From assembly GCA_900768735.1 (NCBI GenBank), contig CAAGDZ010000091.1, forward strand, positions 1 through 6,343: 6,343 bases of DNA. The letters are read 5' to 3'. The stretch is from Oscillospiraceae bacterium (lineage in GTDB: Bacteria > Bacillota > Clostridia > Oscillospirales > Ruminococcaceae). The position numbers were made by a program, and so were the translations under genes. The notes below the pieces were generated by a model, which was not told where the DNA came from, did no database searches, and saw only the letters and a list, made by a program, of their open reading frames with translations. Below are positions 1 through 5,701 of this stretch, piece by piece; the first letter of the stretch is position 1; each line of letters opens with the position of its first letter.

Positions 1-764
1 CTTTTCACCATGAGGCTCATCAGCTCGCTGTCTGCAAGCATATCAATACTGCCCTGGCTTACCCAGTGTATTTTCAGCGGTATCAGCGCACGGAAAAGCT
101 CCTTTGCCTTTTCCCGCTCGCACACGATATTGTCATCTACAAAAAACAGCAGCTTTCTTTTCTGCGATTTTATCTCCTTGATAACGTCCTCTACCGGACG
201 GCAGAAATGCCTTGCCTTAAAATACACCGACGAAGCGCAAAAGCTGCATTTATGACTGCACCCTCTTGAAAACTGAAGCAGGGTTATCGGCAGGTAGCCC
301 TTTCCCTCAAAAATATCCCGCCGTGTTATAACGTTCATCTGCGGGCAGGTCGGCTGAACGACATCATACCGCTTTTTCAGCTCGCCGCGCTTCAAGTCCT
401 CCAGCATCTGTGCCCAGACAGGCTCGGCGTCACCGACAATAATGCTATCGCAGTGCTCGCTTACCTCTTCAGGAATAAGCATAACGTGCATACCGCCCAT
501 AACGACCTTAACGCCGCGCCTGCGAAATTCTTCGCTTATCTCATAGGCTCTGCGTGCAGTGAAGGTTTCAACTGTTATTGCCACAATATCGGTAGGCTCG
601 TCGTAGGGTATCTTCTCCATGCGGTCATCGTACAGAACAACATCAAATTCCGGCGGAGTGAGCGCCGCCAGTATTCCGAGCTGGAGCGGCTCCATACGCG
701 CTTCGTCAACATACAGGCTATGCTCGCGCCGCCCGATGTTAGGCTTAATCAGCGTCAGCTTCAT
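1..764 (-). CDS. Cobalamin-binding-domain radical SAM protein, third of a tandem trio (3' end beyond window)
   Basis: Reading from the ATG at 764, the frame is open for 254 codons to the left edge, so the C-terminus is missing. Residues 1-130 form a Rossmann-like B12-binding domain of the COG1032/BchE-like class, opening MKLTLIKPNI and including VVMGGMH (about 87-93) and IIVGDAEPVW (108-117). No DxHxxG cobalt-ligand motif is present; the equivalent stretch reads VVLYDDRMEKIP. The radical SAM core begins near 155 with SRGCSHKCSFC, giving cluster cysteines C169, C173 and C176, followed by FFVDDN (207-212) and the start of the barrel. By family knowledge it binds a [4Fe-4S] cluster and cleaves SAM to a 5'-deoxyadenosyl radical; methylation or other radical chemistry is possible and the substrate is unknown. 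The start is fixed by GGGAGG eight nt upstream and by alignment with the neighbouring paralogue. It overlaps the end of that gene by 20 nt, so it is translationally coupled. It is visibly closer to the 745-2061 protein (shared VETFTA, VMGG, GDAE, FFVDDN) than to the 2058-3374 one. Confidence 0.93.
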   Translation of the reverse strand, partial: MKLTLIKPNIGRREHSLYVDEARMEPLQLGILAALTPPEFDVVLYDDRMEKIPYDEPTDIVAITVETFTARRAYEISEEFRRRGVKVVMGGMHVMLIPEEVSEHCDSIIVGDAEPVWAQMLEDLKRGELKKRYDVVQPTCPQMNVITRRDIFEGKGYLPITLLQFSRGCSHKCSFCASSVYFKARHFCRPVEDVIKEIKSQKRKLLFFVDDNIVCEREKAKELFRALIPLKIHWVSQGSIDMLADSELMSLMVK

Positions 765-2061
765 TAAGTATCCCTCCCAGCAGCTGTCCCTGCTTTTGTT
801 TGATTTCCCTGTGAGAAATTATATTTGCAAGAATAAACACAAAAAAGTTTATCGGAACAAAATTTATCGGATTTAAGAACAGCCTTTTTAAAATACATCC
901 GGCCGAGTAAAACTTAGTGCGTATACCAAGGCAGCCGTTCATAAGCTCCTCGGGTGACATATTTTTAGGCAGGAATGCTGTTTCTCCGTAGCGGTACTTG
1001 TCCGAAAGCCACCACTTTTTATACCGTAGCCTACCCTGCTGCTCCATCTGTCTGTAGACCCCGGTTCCGGGCATAGGGATAAGAGGGTTGAAGTTAGTTA
1101 CCGCAATTCGGTTCTTCACAGCAAATTCGAGTGTGCGGTCGAAAACGTCATTGTCGTCACCGTCACAGCCAAGCACAAAAGTGCCGTAGATAAGCATTCT
1201 GTGGCGATTTATGCTTGCTATCACGCTCTCATAATCGCAAGCGAGATTAGCCGATTTGTGCATCTCCCCGAGGCTTTCGGGATTAAGGCTTTCAAAGCCC
1301 ATCAGCACAAGAATACAGCCGGCTTTTTTCATCTCGCTGAGCAAAAAATCGTCGCGGGCGGCATCCATACTTATCTGGCAAGCCCATTTCTTTTTCAGCG
1401 GTGCAATCCTGCGAAAAAGCTCGATTGCGGAGTCCTTGTCGTAAAACAGATTATCGTCAACAAAGAAAATTATTTTTTCCCGCGCGTTTTTCAGCTCCTC
1501 GTACACCATGTCAGCGGATTTTCTGCGTACACAGCCGTACATAGTCTTAATAGAGCAAAAACCGCAGTTGAATTTGCACCCGCGGGAAATCTGGTAGACC
1601 CCGATACCGTAATATTTATGACGGTATACAGTCGGATCGTCGCAAAACAGCTCAAGCGGACGGCTTTCATCTGAGGTATATATTCTCTTTGGCGCGCCCT
1701 TACGGCAGTCGTCAAGAAAATCCTCCCATGCGCCCTCAGCGTCTCCCGTTATTACCGAATCGGCGTATTCAAGCATTTCTTCCGGCATTACGCAGGCATG
1801 AAATCCGCCCATTACGATGATATTTTTATCCGTCCTGTACTTTTTGGCAAGTATGTATGCGCGTTTTGCAGTAAAGGTCTCTACGGAAAACGCAATAATG
1901 TCTGATGTAATTTCGTCCGGCAGCCGCTCGACGCGCTCATCGATAAACCGGATATCGATGTCCTTCGGAGTATGGTTTTTAATTATACCGAAAAGCAGCG
2001 GTTTCATCGCATCGCTGCTGATATGCTCAAACATATTCAGCCGTATAAAGGTGACCGTCAT
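745..2061 (-). CDS. Cobalamin-binding-domain radical SAM protein, second of the trio
   Basis: This complete protein has 438 residues. Residues 1-130 are the B12-binding-type Rossmann domain, with SVETFTAKRAY at 59-69, IIVMGGFHA at 81-89 and VITGDAEGAW at 103-112. The usual DxHxxG cobalt-ligand signature is absent, as in many BchE-like relatives. The radical SAM core starts at about 155: SRGCKFNCGFC supplies cluster cysteines C162, C166 and C169, FFVDDNLF lies at 199-206, the GFESLNPESL stretch at 255-264, and PMPGTGVY at 329-336 is the late-barrel motif typical of this class. Residues about 395-417 form a hydrophobic tail that could associate with the membrane. The ATG at 2061 overlaps the upstream gene's TGA (ATGA) and follows GGGAG with 7 nt spacing, so the start is secure. 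The stop is TAA at 745-747. The family assignment is firm. The substrate is not identifiable; candidates for the class include lipid, cofactor or peptide modification, and nothing adjacent decides between them. Confidence 0.95.
   Translation of the reverse strand: MTVTFIRLNMFEHISSDAMKPLLFGIIKNHTPKDIDIRFIDERVERLPDEITSDIIAFSVETFTAKRAYILAKKYRTDKNIIVMGGFHACVMPEEMLEYADSVITGDAEGAWEDFLDDCRKGAPKRIYTSDESRPLELFCDDPTVYRHKYYGIGVYQISRGCKFNCGFCSIKTMYGCVRRKSADMVYEELKNAREKIIFFVDDNLFYDKDSAIELFRRIAPLKKKWACQISMDAARDDFLLSEMKKAGCILVLMGFESLNPESLGEMHKSANLACDYESVIASINRHRMLIYGTFVLGCDGDDNDVFDRTLEFAVKNRIAVTNFNPLIPMPGTGVYRQMEQQGRLRYKKWWLSDKYRYGETAFLPKNMSPEELMNGCLGIRTKFYSAGCILKRLFLNPINFVPINFFVFILANIISHREIKQKQGQLLGGILNEADAD
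773..778 (-). promoter_or_regulatory. Shine-Dalgarno site fixing the start at 764
   Basis: GGGAGG on the minus strand lies 8 nt before the ATG at 764, inside the last codons of the preceding gene. It supports the start of the edge-truncated third radical SAM gene and re-initiation by ribosomes finishing the second. Confidence 0.75.
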
Positions 2062-3374
2062 TTTTTTACTCCCTTATCGATACCGAGGAACTTAAACCCG
2101 ATATTTGCACCGAGCAGAATTAAAGCATACGGCTTCCGCCGCCATGCAGAATGAAAAGTACGCCGGAAAACTCTACGCCAGCTGTATGCCCTCTTCCAGA
2201 CAATGCGGTATATCTCGTCAAGCCGCCCGGCAGACATATTCTTCGGAGCGAATACGGCGTTGTGTTGGTTGTAGCAGCTCCAGTCCTTTGTATTGATACG
2301 GCCTGCACGGTCAAATTCTTCGAACTGCTTTGTTCCCGGGTACGGGGTTAGTACGGAAAATCTGCAAAGGTCGAGTCCGAGCCTGTCCACCCGCTCGGGA
2401 AGGGCAAGAAGTTCCTCCTCTGTATCGTTATCGAAGCCAAGCACAAAGCACCCGTTTACCGCAATTCCGTGCTTATGTAAGTTATCAATTATTTCCTTGT
2501 ATTTATCTGCTTCGTGAAAACGCTTTGCGGCATTTGTCAGCGACTGCGAGTTAAGCGATTCGAGCCCGATAAGGACGCCTCGGCAGCCGCTTTCGTAGGC
2601 CGCAGTCATAAGCTCCTCGTCATAGCCGAAATCGGCGGTTGCATTAGCCGCCCATAGTTTTTTCAATGGCTTCAGCGCGTTCATTAGCTTTATCGCATAG
2701 CTTCGGTCTCCGAAAAAATTAGGGTCATAAAATATAAGCATTTTGGATTTTAGCTGCGCAATCTCCTCTATGACGCTGTCTACGCAGCGCGGACAGCTTT
2801 TCCACATTGTACGCATTGAGCAATATTTACAGCAATTCGAACAACCGCGGTTTGCCACTACTGCGGGGATTTTCAGCTTCTTGCGGCGTGTAATCTTATC
2901 CCTTGCCGGTATTTTAAAATCCTCGGCACAAACATCAAAATCGCAGTATTCTTTTTTTGGTGAGCCATCGAGGTAATCGCGTATGAATTGGGGTATGGAT
3001 TTTTCCGCAGGCCCTACTATGACCGTATCGCAATGCTCTGCTGCTTCATTTGGCAGAGCGGATGTGTGATACCCGCCGCAGACAACATACACACCTCTTT
3101 TACGAAACTCGGCGCAATGCTTGTACGCAGAAAGCGCTGACGAGGTTTCAAACGAAAGCATTACTATATCATATTTTTTCTTGTCATATTCGACGCGCTG
3201 TGAGTTTTCGTCGATAACATCTATCTCCTCAAAAACTCCCTCGGGTATAAGAGAATAGATAACAGCCAGTGTAAGCGAGGGATAGGAGAGCAGCTCTGAA
3301 AATCGTCCGCGATAGGCCAGCTCTTTTTCGTTCCAGACATGGACAAGCAGCAGTTTTATTCCGTTCACTCCCAT
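2058..3374 (-). CDS. Cobalamin-binding-domain radical SAM protein, first gene of the trio
   Basis: This 438-residue protein is the promoter-proximal and most diverged paralogue. The N-terminal B12-binding-type domain (about 6-140) includes LSFETSSALSAY at 73-84, VVCGGYHTSALP at 97-108 and VIVGPAEKSIP at 118-128; the DxHxxG motif is absent. The radical SAM domain begins near 170: NRGCSNCCKYC gives cluster cysteines C178, C182 and C185, with an additional C181 inside the motif and further cysteines at 194 and 197. FYDPNFFGD (215-223), LIGLESLNSQSL (268-279), FVLGFDND (310-317) and PYPGTKQFEEF (344-354) mark the barrel. Residues about 415-430 form a hydrophobic tail after a basic stretch rich in Arg and Trp. 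The start is uncertain. The ATG at 3374 lacks a Shine-Dalgarno, whereas GGGAG lies just downstream of it and the paralogues align with residue 6 (see findings). The gene ends in an ATGA overlap with the next, so all three are probably co-transcribed from the promoter at 3636-3664. Confidence 0.94.
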   Translation of the reverse strand: MGVNGIKLLLVHVWNEKELAYRGRFSELLSYPSLTLAVIYSLIPEGVFEEIDVIDENSQRVEYDKKKYDIVMLSFETSSALSAYKHCAEFRKRGVYVVCGGYHTSALPNEAAEHCDTVIVGPAEKSIPQFIRDYLDGSPKKEYCDFDVCAEDFKIPARDKITRRKKLKIPAVVANRGCSNCCKYCSMRTMWKSCPRCVDSVIEEIAQLKSKMLIFYDPNFFGDRSYAIKLMNALKPLKKLWAANATADFGYDEELMTAAYESGCRGVLIGLESLNSQSLTNAAKRFHEADKYKEIIDNLHKHGIAVNGCFVLGFDNDTEEELLALPERVDRLGLDLCRFSVLTPYPGTKQFEEFDRAGRINTKDWSCYNQHNAVFAPKNMSAGRLDEIYRIVWKRAYSWRRVFRRTFHSAWRRKPYALILLGANIGFKFLGIDKGVKK

Positions 3375-3441
3375 CAGAAATAATATATGAAGTAAAATGT
3401 TTCGGATGCGCCGGTGCCCACCCGCTGTGCAGGAATTATAA

Positions 3442-3462
3442 AAATCCGCCGAAAACGGATTT
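3442..3462 (-). terminator. Leader stem-loop with U-tract (possible weak attenuator)
   Basis: AAATCCG (3456-3462 as read on minus) pairs with CGGATTT (3442-3448) across a 7-nt loop. On the minus strand it is followed by TTATAATT, so T residues run on directly from the stem. The hairpin lies in the untranslated leader of the radical SAM operon, just after the predicted start from the proximal promoter. With three G:C pairs it is weak as a terminator; it may equally be a 5' stabilising hairpin. It is a diverged copy of the hairpin at 3601-3624. Confidence 0.35.
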
Positions 3463-3474
3463 ATGTATAAAGTT

Positions 3475-3483
3475 ATTATACCA
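3475..3483 (-). promoter_or_regulatory. Extended -10 promoter element, proximal (P2)
   Basis: On the minus strand the bases read TGGTATAAT, a full extended -10 (TGnTATAAT). The predicted transcription start would be near 3468, about 95 nt before the first radical SAM gene. No good -35 is seen: the hexamer 17 nt upstream is CCTTAC and falls inside a hairpin stem. It lies in a ~15-bp direct repeat shared with the distal promoter, with one mismatch. Confidence 0.45.
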
Positions 3484-3553
3484 TAATTTTAAATGCCGTA
3501 AGGCATTGCGGCGGTGACGCCGCAGTTTTGCGTCAGCAAAACAAATTAATGGT
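3480..3553 (-). repeat. Hairpin array module A: three tandem inverted repeats inside a closing stem
   Basis: Three perfect short inverted repeats lie back to back: AATGCC/GGCATT (3492-3507, loop GTAA on plus), TGCGGCG/CGCCGCA (3507-3524, loop GTGA) and GTTTTGC/GCAAAAC (3525-3542, loop GTCA). All loops fit GTNA on the plus strand (TNAC on minus). ACCAT (3480-3484) can pair with ATGGT (3549-3553), or alternatively ATTTTA (3486-3491) with TAAAAT (3553-3558), enclosing the three hairpins in a four-way junction. The strand is chosen because the only promoters seen transcribe it in the minus direction. It could be a structured leader RNA or a small dispersed palindromic element; the sequence alone does not decide. 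Confidence 0.6.
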
Positions 3554-3564
3554 AAAATGTTCTC

Positions 3565-3629
3565 AGACGTTGCGTAGCAACATACACGCGCAAGCGTGTT
3601 CAAAATCCGCTCTTGCGGATTTTGCGTCT
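3565..3629 (-). repeat. Hairpin array module B: three inverted repeats inside a closing stem at the predicted 5' end of the leader
   Basis: GTTGC/GCAAC (3569-3581, loop GTA), ACACGC/GCGTGT (3584-3599, loop GCAA) and a perfect 10-bp stem CAAAATCCGC/GCGGATTTTG (3601-3624, loop TCTT) follow one another. AGACG (3565-3569) pairs with CGTCT (3625-3629) and can close them into a second four-way junction, sharing one base with the first hairpin. The predicted transcription start of the distal promoter falls at about 3629, the outer edge of this closing stem, so the RNA would begin with this fold. It is cloverleaf-like in outline but has no tRNA features. Confidence 0.6.
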
Positions 3630-3635
3630 CAGGTT

Positions 3636-3664
3636 ATTATAACATAAAATCAAGAAAAAGCCAA
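3636..3664 (-). promoter_or_regulatory. Sigma-70/SigA-type promoter of the radical SAM operon (P1)
   Basis: On the minus strand TTGGCT (3659-3664) is separated by exactly 17 nt from TATAAT (3636-3641), and TG sits one base before the -10 (TGTTATAAT, extended -10). This is the best promoter in the window. It predicts a start near 3629 and a roughly 255-nt untranslated leader carrying the hairpin modules before the gene starting at 3374. Confidence 0.75.
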
Positions 3665-3668
3665 GCTT

Positions 3669-3689
3669 TTGATTAACTTTTTTAATCAA
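3669..3689. repeat. 8-bp inverted repeat upstream of P1
   Basis: TTGATTAA (3669-3676) and TTAATCAA (3682-3689) are perfect inverted repeats around a 5-nt CTTTT centre. The site lies just upstream of the -35 of P1 and downstream of the exporter operon's terminator. It could be an operator or a second weak transcript-end hairpin; no U-tract follows on the minus strand. Confidence 0.4.
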
Positions 3690-3695
3690 CCCATC

Positions 3696-3720
3696 AGTTT
3701 GTATATGGACATATAAAACT
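3696..3720. promoter_or_regulatory. Imperfect 25-bp palindrome, candidate operator
   Basis: AGTTT-g-TATATG-GA-CATATA-AAACT reads as an inverted repeat with 11-bp arms interrupted by a single unpaired G at 3701. Relative to the predicted P1 start near 3629 it sits at about -67 to -91, a position where activators often bind. It also abuts the exporter terminator, so it could extend that structure instead. No regulator gene is in the window. Confidence 0.35.
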
Positions 3721-3721
3721 A

Positions 3722-3748
3722 AGGGGCTGTCTTAATGTAGCAGCCCCT
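3722..3748 (-). terminator. Intrinsic terminator of the ABC exporter operon
   Basis: AGGGGCTG (3722-3729) and CAGCCCCT (3741-3748) form a G:C-rich 8-bp stem around an 11-nt loop. Read on the minus strand the stem is followed by TAGTTTTATAT, a modest T-tract. It lies about 40 nt after the TGA-proximal end of the ATPase gene, as expected for the end of that operon. All three exporter genes precede it in the same direction. Confidence 0.65.
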
Positions 3749-3786
3749 CAAAACTGTTTATTTGTAATAAATTGCCGAAATCTGCC

Positions 3787-4467
3787 TTAGTTTTTGCCGT
3801 CCCTCACTATCTCCCCGTCTGCAAGCTCGATTACCCTCTTGCACCGCGCGGATATATCCCTGTCGTGGGTGACTATAATTATCGTCTTGCCGGCGTCGTT
3901 CAGCTTATCGAAAACGTCCATTATCTCAAAAGCGGTCTTCTTGTCAAGCGCCGCTGTAGGCTCATCAGCTAGGATTATCGCGGGGTCGTTTACTATAGCG
4001 CGGCAGATAGCGACGCGCTGTTTCTGCCCGCCTGAAAGCTCGGACACCTTCTTTTTCGACAGCTCGGCTATTCCTATACTTTCTTCAACCGCGTGTACCC
4101 TGCCCTTTATCTGCGAAAATCTGACCGACGGGTTGAACATCAGCGGATAGCTGATATTTTCATAAACACTCTTTTCGGGAATAAGCCCGAAATCCTGAAG
4201 CACAAAGCCGATGTTGTCGTTTCTAAGCTCGCAGAGCGTTTTTTCGCCGTAATTCGACACATCGTATTTTCCGAGCAAATATGTACCGCTTGTTGACATA
4301 TCAAGACAGCCGATTATATGAAGCAGGGTCGATTTGCCGCTTCCGGATACGCCCATTACAGAAACAAATTCTCCCTTATCAATATAAAGATTTACGTTTT
4401 TCAGAGCGTGTACCTCTGTGCTCTTGCCTAAATTATAATACTTATTAAGTTTTTTCAGTTCAATCAT
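3787..4467 (-). CDS. ABC transporter ATP-binding protein (MacB/LolD/FtsE-like)
   Basis: This complete 226-residue nucleotide-binding subunit has the length typical of stand-alone ATPases serving MacB/FtsX-type permeases. All motifs are intact: Walker A GVSGSGKST at 39-47, Q-loop Gln91 in VLQDFGLIPEKSVYENI, signature LSGGQKQR at 144-151, Walker B IILADEP at 164-170 with catalytic Glu169, D-loop ALD at 173-175 and switch His201 in IIIVTHD. A dimer of this protein on the cytoplasmic face would drive the two permeases encoded just upstream. This class usually performs mechanotransmission or export of peptides, lipids or antibiotics rather than nutrient import. The ATG at 4467 overlaps the permease TGA (ATGA) and follows AGGAG with 8 nt spacing, so the start is secure. 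It is the last gene before the hairpin at 3722-3748. The transported substrate cannot be inferred. Confidence 0.97.
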   Translation of the reverse strand: MIELKKLNKYYNLGKSTEVHALKNVNLYIDKGEFVSVMGVSGSGKSTLLHIIGCLDMSTSGTYLLGKYDVSNYGEKTLCELRNDNIGFVLQDFGLIPEKSVYENISYPLMFNPSVRFSQIKGRVHAVEESIGIAELSKKKVSELSGGQKQRVAICRAIVNDPAIILADEPTAALDKKTAFEIMDVFDKLNDAGKTIIIVTHDRDISARCKRVIELADGEIVRDGKN

Positions 4468-5633
4468 AGCATTTTCTCCTTGCTTATCGCTCCCGACATT
4501 ATCTGAAAGATTATCATAATCAGAGTTATTCCAGCAACCGCCGCCGAGGTGATAATGACCGAGGTCGGAGAAATCAACGATTGCGTTATTCTTATAAGCT
4601 GCTCCCCGAAAATCAAATCAGTAATAAAGTTCAGAAGCAGTGCGACAGCGAGTGAAAACAGCGTCACCACAGACTCGCAGAGCGCCGTAAGCAAAAACAG
4701 CCTGCTTTTTCTTGCGTTGCATATTCTGAAAATCTTAAAGCTGTTTCTGCGCTTGTCGGCGCTTATCAACAGGTTTGCTATCGTTCCTGTGATGCCTATG
4801 CCGAAAATAATAATAATTGTCGGAATAAGCATTACTATTTCCTTGCATCTGAAATCCACATCGGAATCGGTAAGCATAATATTGTTTTCTCGCTGTATGC
4901 TTTGTTCTTCACTGCTCACTTTATCGGTAAGATAAAGTATTCTCGCTTTAAACTCTCTTGTGGATATATCCTCCGGCTTTCTTACAAAGACGGAGCGGTT
5001 ATACATATCTCCACCGTCAGAGGCTAATATCTGCTGATTTTCGGGGCGTTCAAAAATCCCGTATTTATACATAAATTCTCTGTCGGTATAGATACACTTG
5101 CTTTCGGTCTCAAAAAAGGTTTCGAGATTTTTGTCGGTATATTTTGCCGTGACAACAAAGGTTATCCTCTTGCCGAAATAGTTTGATTTCACAATATCTC
5201 CAATGTCAAGTCCCGATCTGTTTGAAGCTATTACTGGTATACAGCCGTCATATTCTTTGTTTATATCGGGCTTTTCGCCATCAAAAGCCGTCTCAAACAC
5301 CTCGCTGTATTCGACTGAATACACGCAGAGCCGCACATCGTTCATATATCGTCCGATTTCGTTTTCAAACATCTGATAAATGTCATCCTGTGATACGGAT
5401 ACATTCTCAAGCGGTAAAAAATATGTAGTAAAATAATCGCAGAAAAAGCTGTCAAGCTCCGCTTTTTTGAGCGTTTCTCCGATATATTCGTCGGTATTCG
5501 GTTTAAGAGAGCCAAAGCGCAGTACGGTATAATTGCTTTCATAATCGGTTCGGCTTATATACACTTTCTTTGTGATATAGTCTTCGGTAAGCGCAACGGA
5601 TAAATTGAAAAGGAATGCAGTCAGAATATACAA
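4464..5633 (-). CDS. ABC transporter permease, FtsX/MacB type; N-terminus displaced by an apparent frameshift
   Basis: The open frame from a TTG at 5633 gives 389 residues. A hydrophobic segment at about 2-16 is followed by a long extracytoplasmic domain of about 250 residues containing GLDIGDIVKS, the MacB-type core-domain turn. Three C-terminal membrane helices follow at about 267-291, 311-343 and 357-381, with a basic cytoplasmic loop after the first of them (ADKRRNSFKIFRICNARKSR, 292-311) as in FtsX permeases. This gives the expected four-helix topology. The TTG has no Shine-Dalgarno and cuts the first helix, so it is very unlikely to be the native start. A well-placed ATG at 5701 begins the right N-terminus in another frame (see 5621-5701). 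Restoring one base would give about 412 residues. Either the gene is freshly disrupted or the base is a sequencing error; the rest of the reading frame is intact. The ATGA overlap with the ATPase gene ties the two subunits together. Confidence 0.85.
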   Translation of the reverse strand: MYILTAFLFNLSVALTEDYITKKVYISRTDYESNYTVLRFGSLKPNTDEYIGETLKKAELDSFFCDYFTTYFLPLENVSVSQDDIYQMFENEIGRYMNDVRLCVYSVEYSEVFETAFDGEKPDINKEYDGCIPVIASNRSGLDIGDIVKSNYFGKRITFVVTAKYTDKNLETFFETESKCIYTDREFMYKYGIFERPENQQILASDGGDMYNRSVFVRKPEDISTREFKARILYLTDKVSSEEQSIQRENNIMLTDSDVDFRCKEIVMLIPTIIIIFGIGITGTIANLLISADKRRNSFKIFRICNARKSRLFLLTALCESVVTLFSLAVALLLNFITDLIFGEQLIRITQSLISPTSVIITSAAVAGITLIMIIFQIMSGAISKEKML

Positions 5634-5701
5634 ACCGAGATAATGACTATGTATTTTTTGTTTGACGACAGCAGACTTTTAAGCAAATAAAGTGTTTTCA
5701 T
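5621..5701 (-). pseudogene. N-terminal fragment of the second permease, out of frame with its body
   Basis: From the ATG at 5701 the frame encodes 26 residues, MKTLYLLKSL followed by a Lys-rich turn and the hydrophobic YIVIISVCIF, then stops at TGA 5621-5623. This is the typical N-terminus and first helix of an FtsX-type permease. The ATG overlaps the TGA of the preceding permease (ATGA), like the other junctions in this operon. The missing base lies between 5621 and 5681. Adding one T just before the TGA reads ...VCIFLTAFLF and joins the frames smoothly. A lost A in the A6 run at 5654-5659 is the alternative. Confidence 0.7.

Noticed and set aside
10..767. Plus-strand open frames at 10-269, 453-767 and 619-876
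   Set aside because: They lie opposite the minus-strand radical SAM gene from 764, which has a clear CxxxCxxC motif, a Shine-Dalgarno and paralogues; the plus frames have no recognisable domain.
3565..3629. Cloverleaf outline as a tRNA gene
   Set aside because: No TTC-type T-loop, no 7-bp acceptor stem, no conserved D-loop or anticodon context; arm lengths and loops of 3-4 nt do not fit tRNA.
3441..3647. CRISPR array
   Set aside because: There are only two imperfect copies, ~161 bp apart, with hairpins rather than unique spacers between them and no cas genes.
3375..3660. Cobalamin or SAM riboswitch in the leader of the B12/SAM enzymes
   Set aside because: It would make biological sense, but I see no B12-box (GCCACTG-like) or S-box conserved core on the minus strand; the hairpins are simple perfect stems with tiny loops.
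5621..5659. Programmed ribosomal frameshift in the second permease
   Set aside because: A -1 shift would restore the frame, but the A6 run is not in a proper X XXY YYZ phase (the preceding base is C) and programmed shifts are not known to me in this permease family; a simple indel or sequencing error is more likely.
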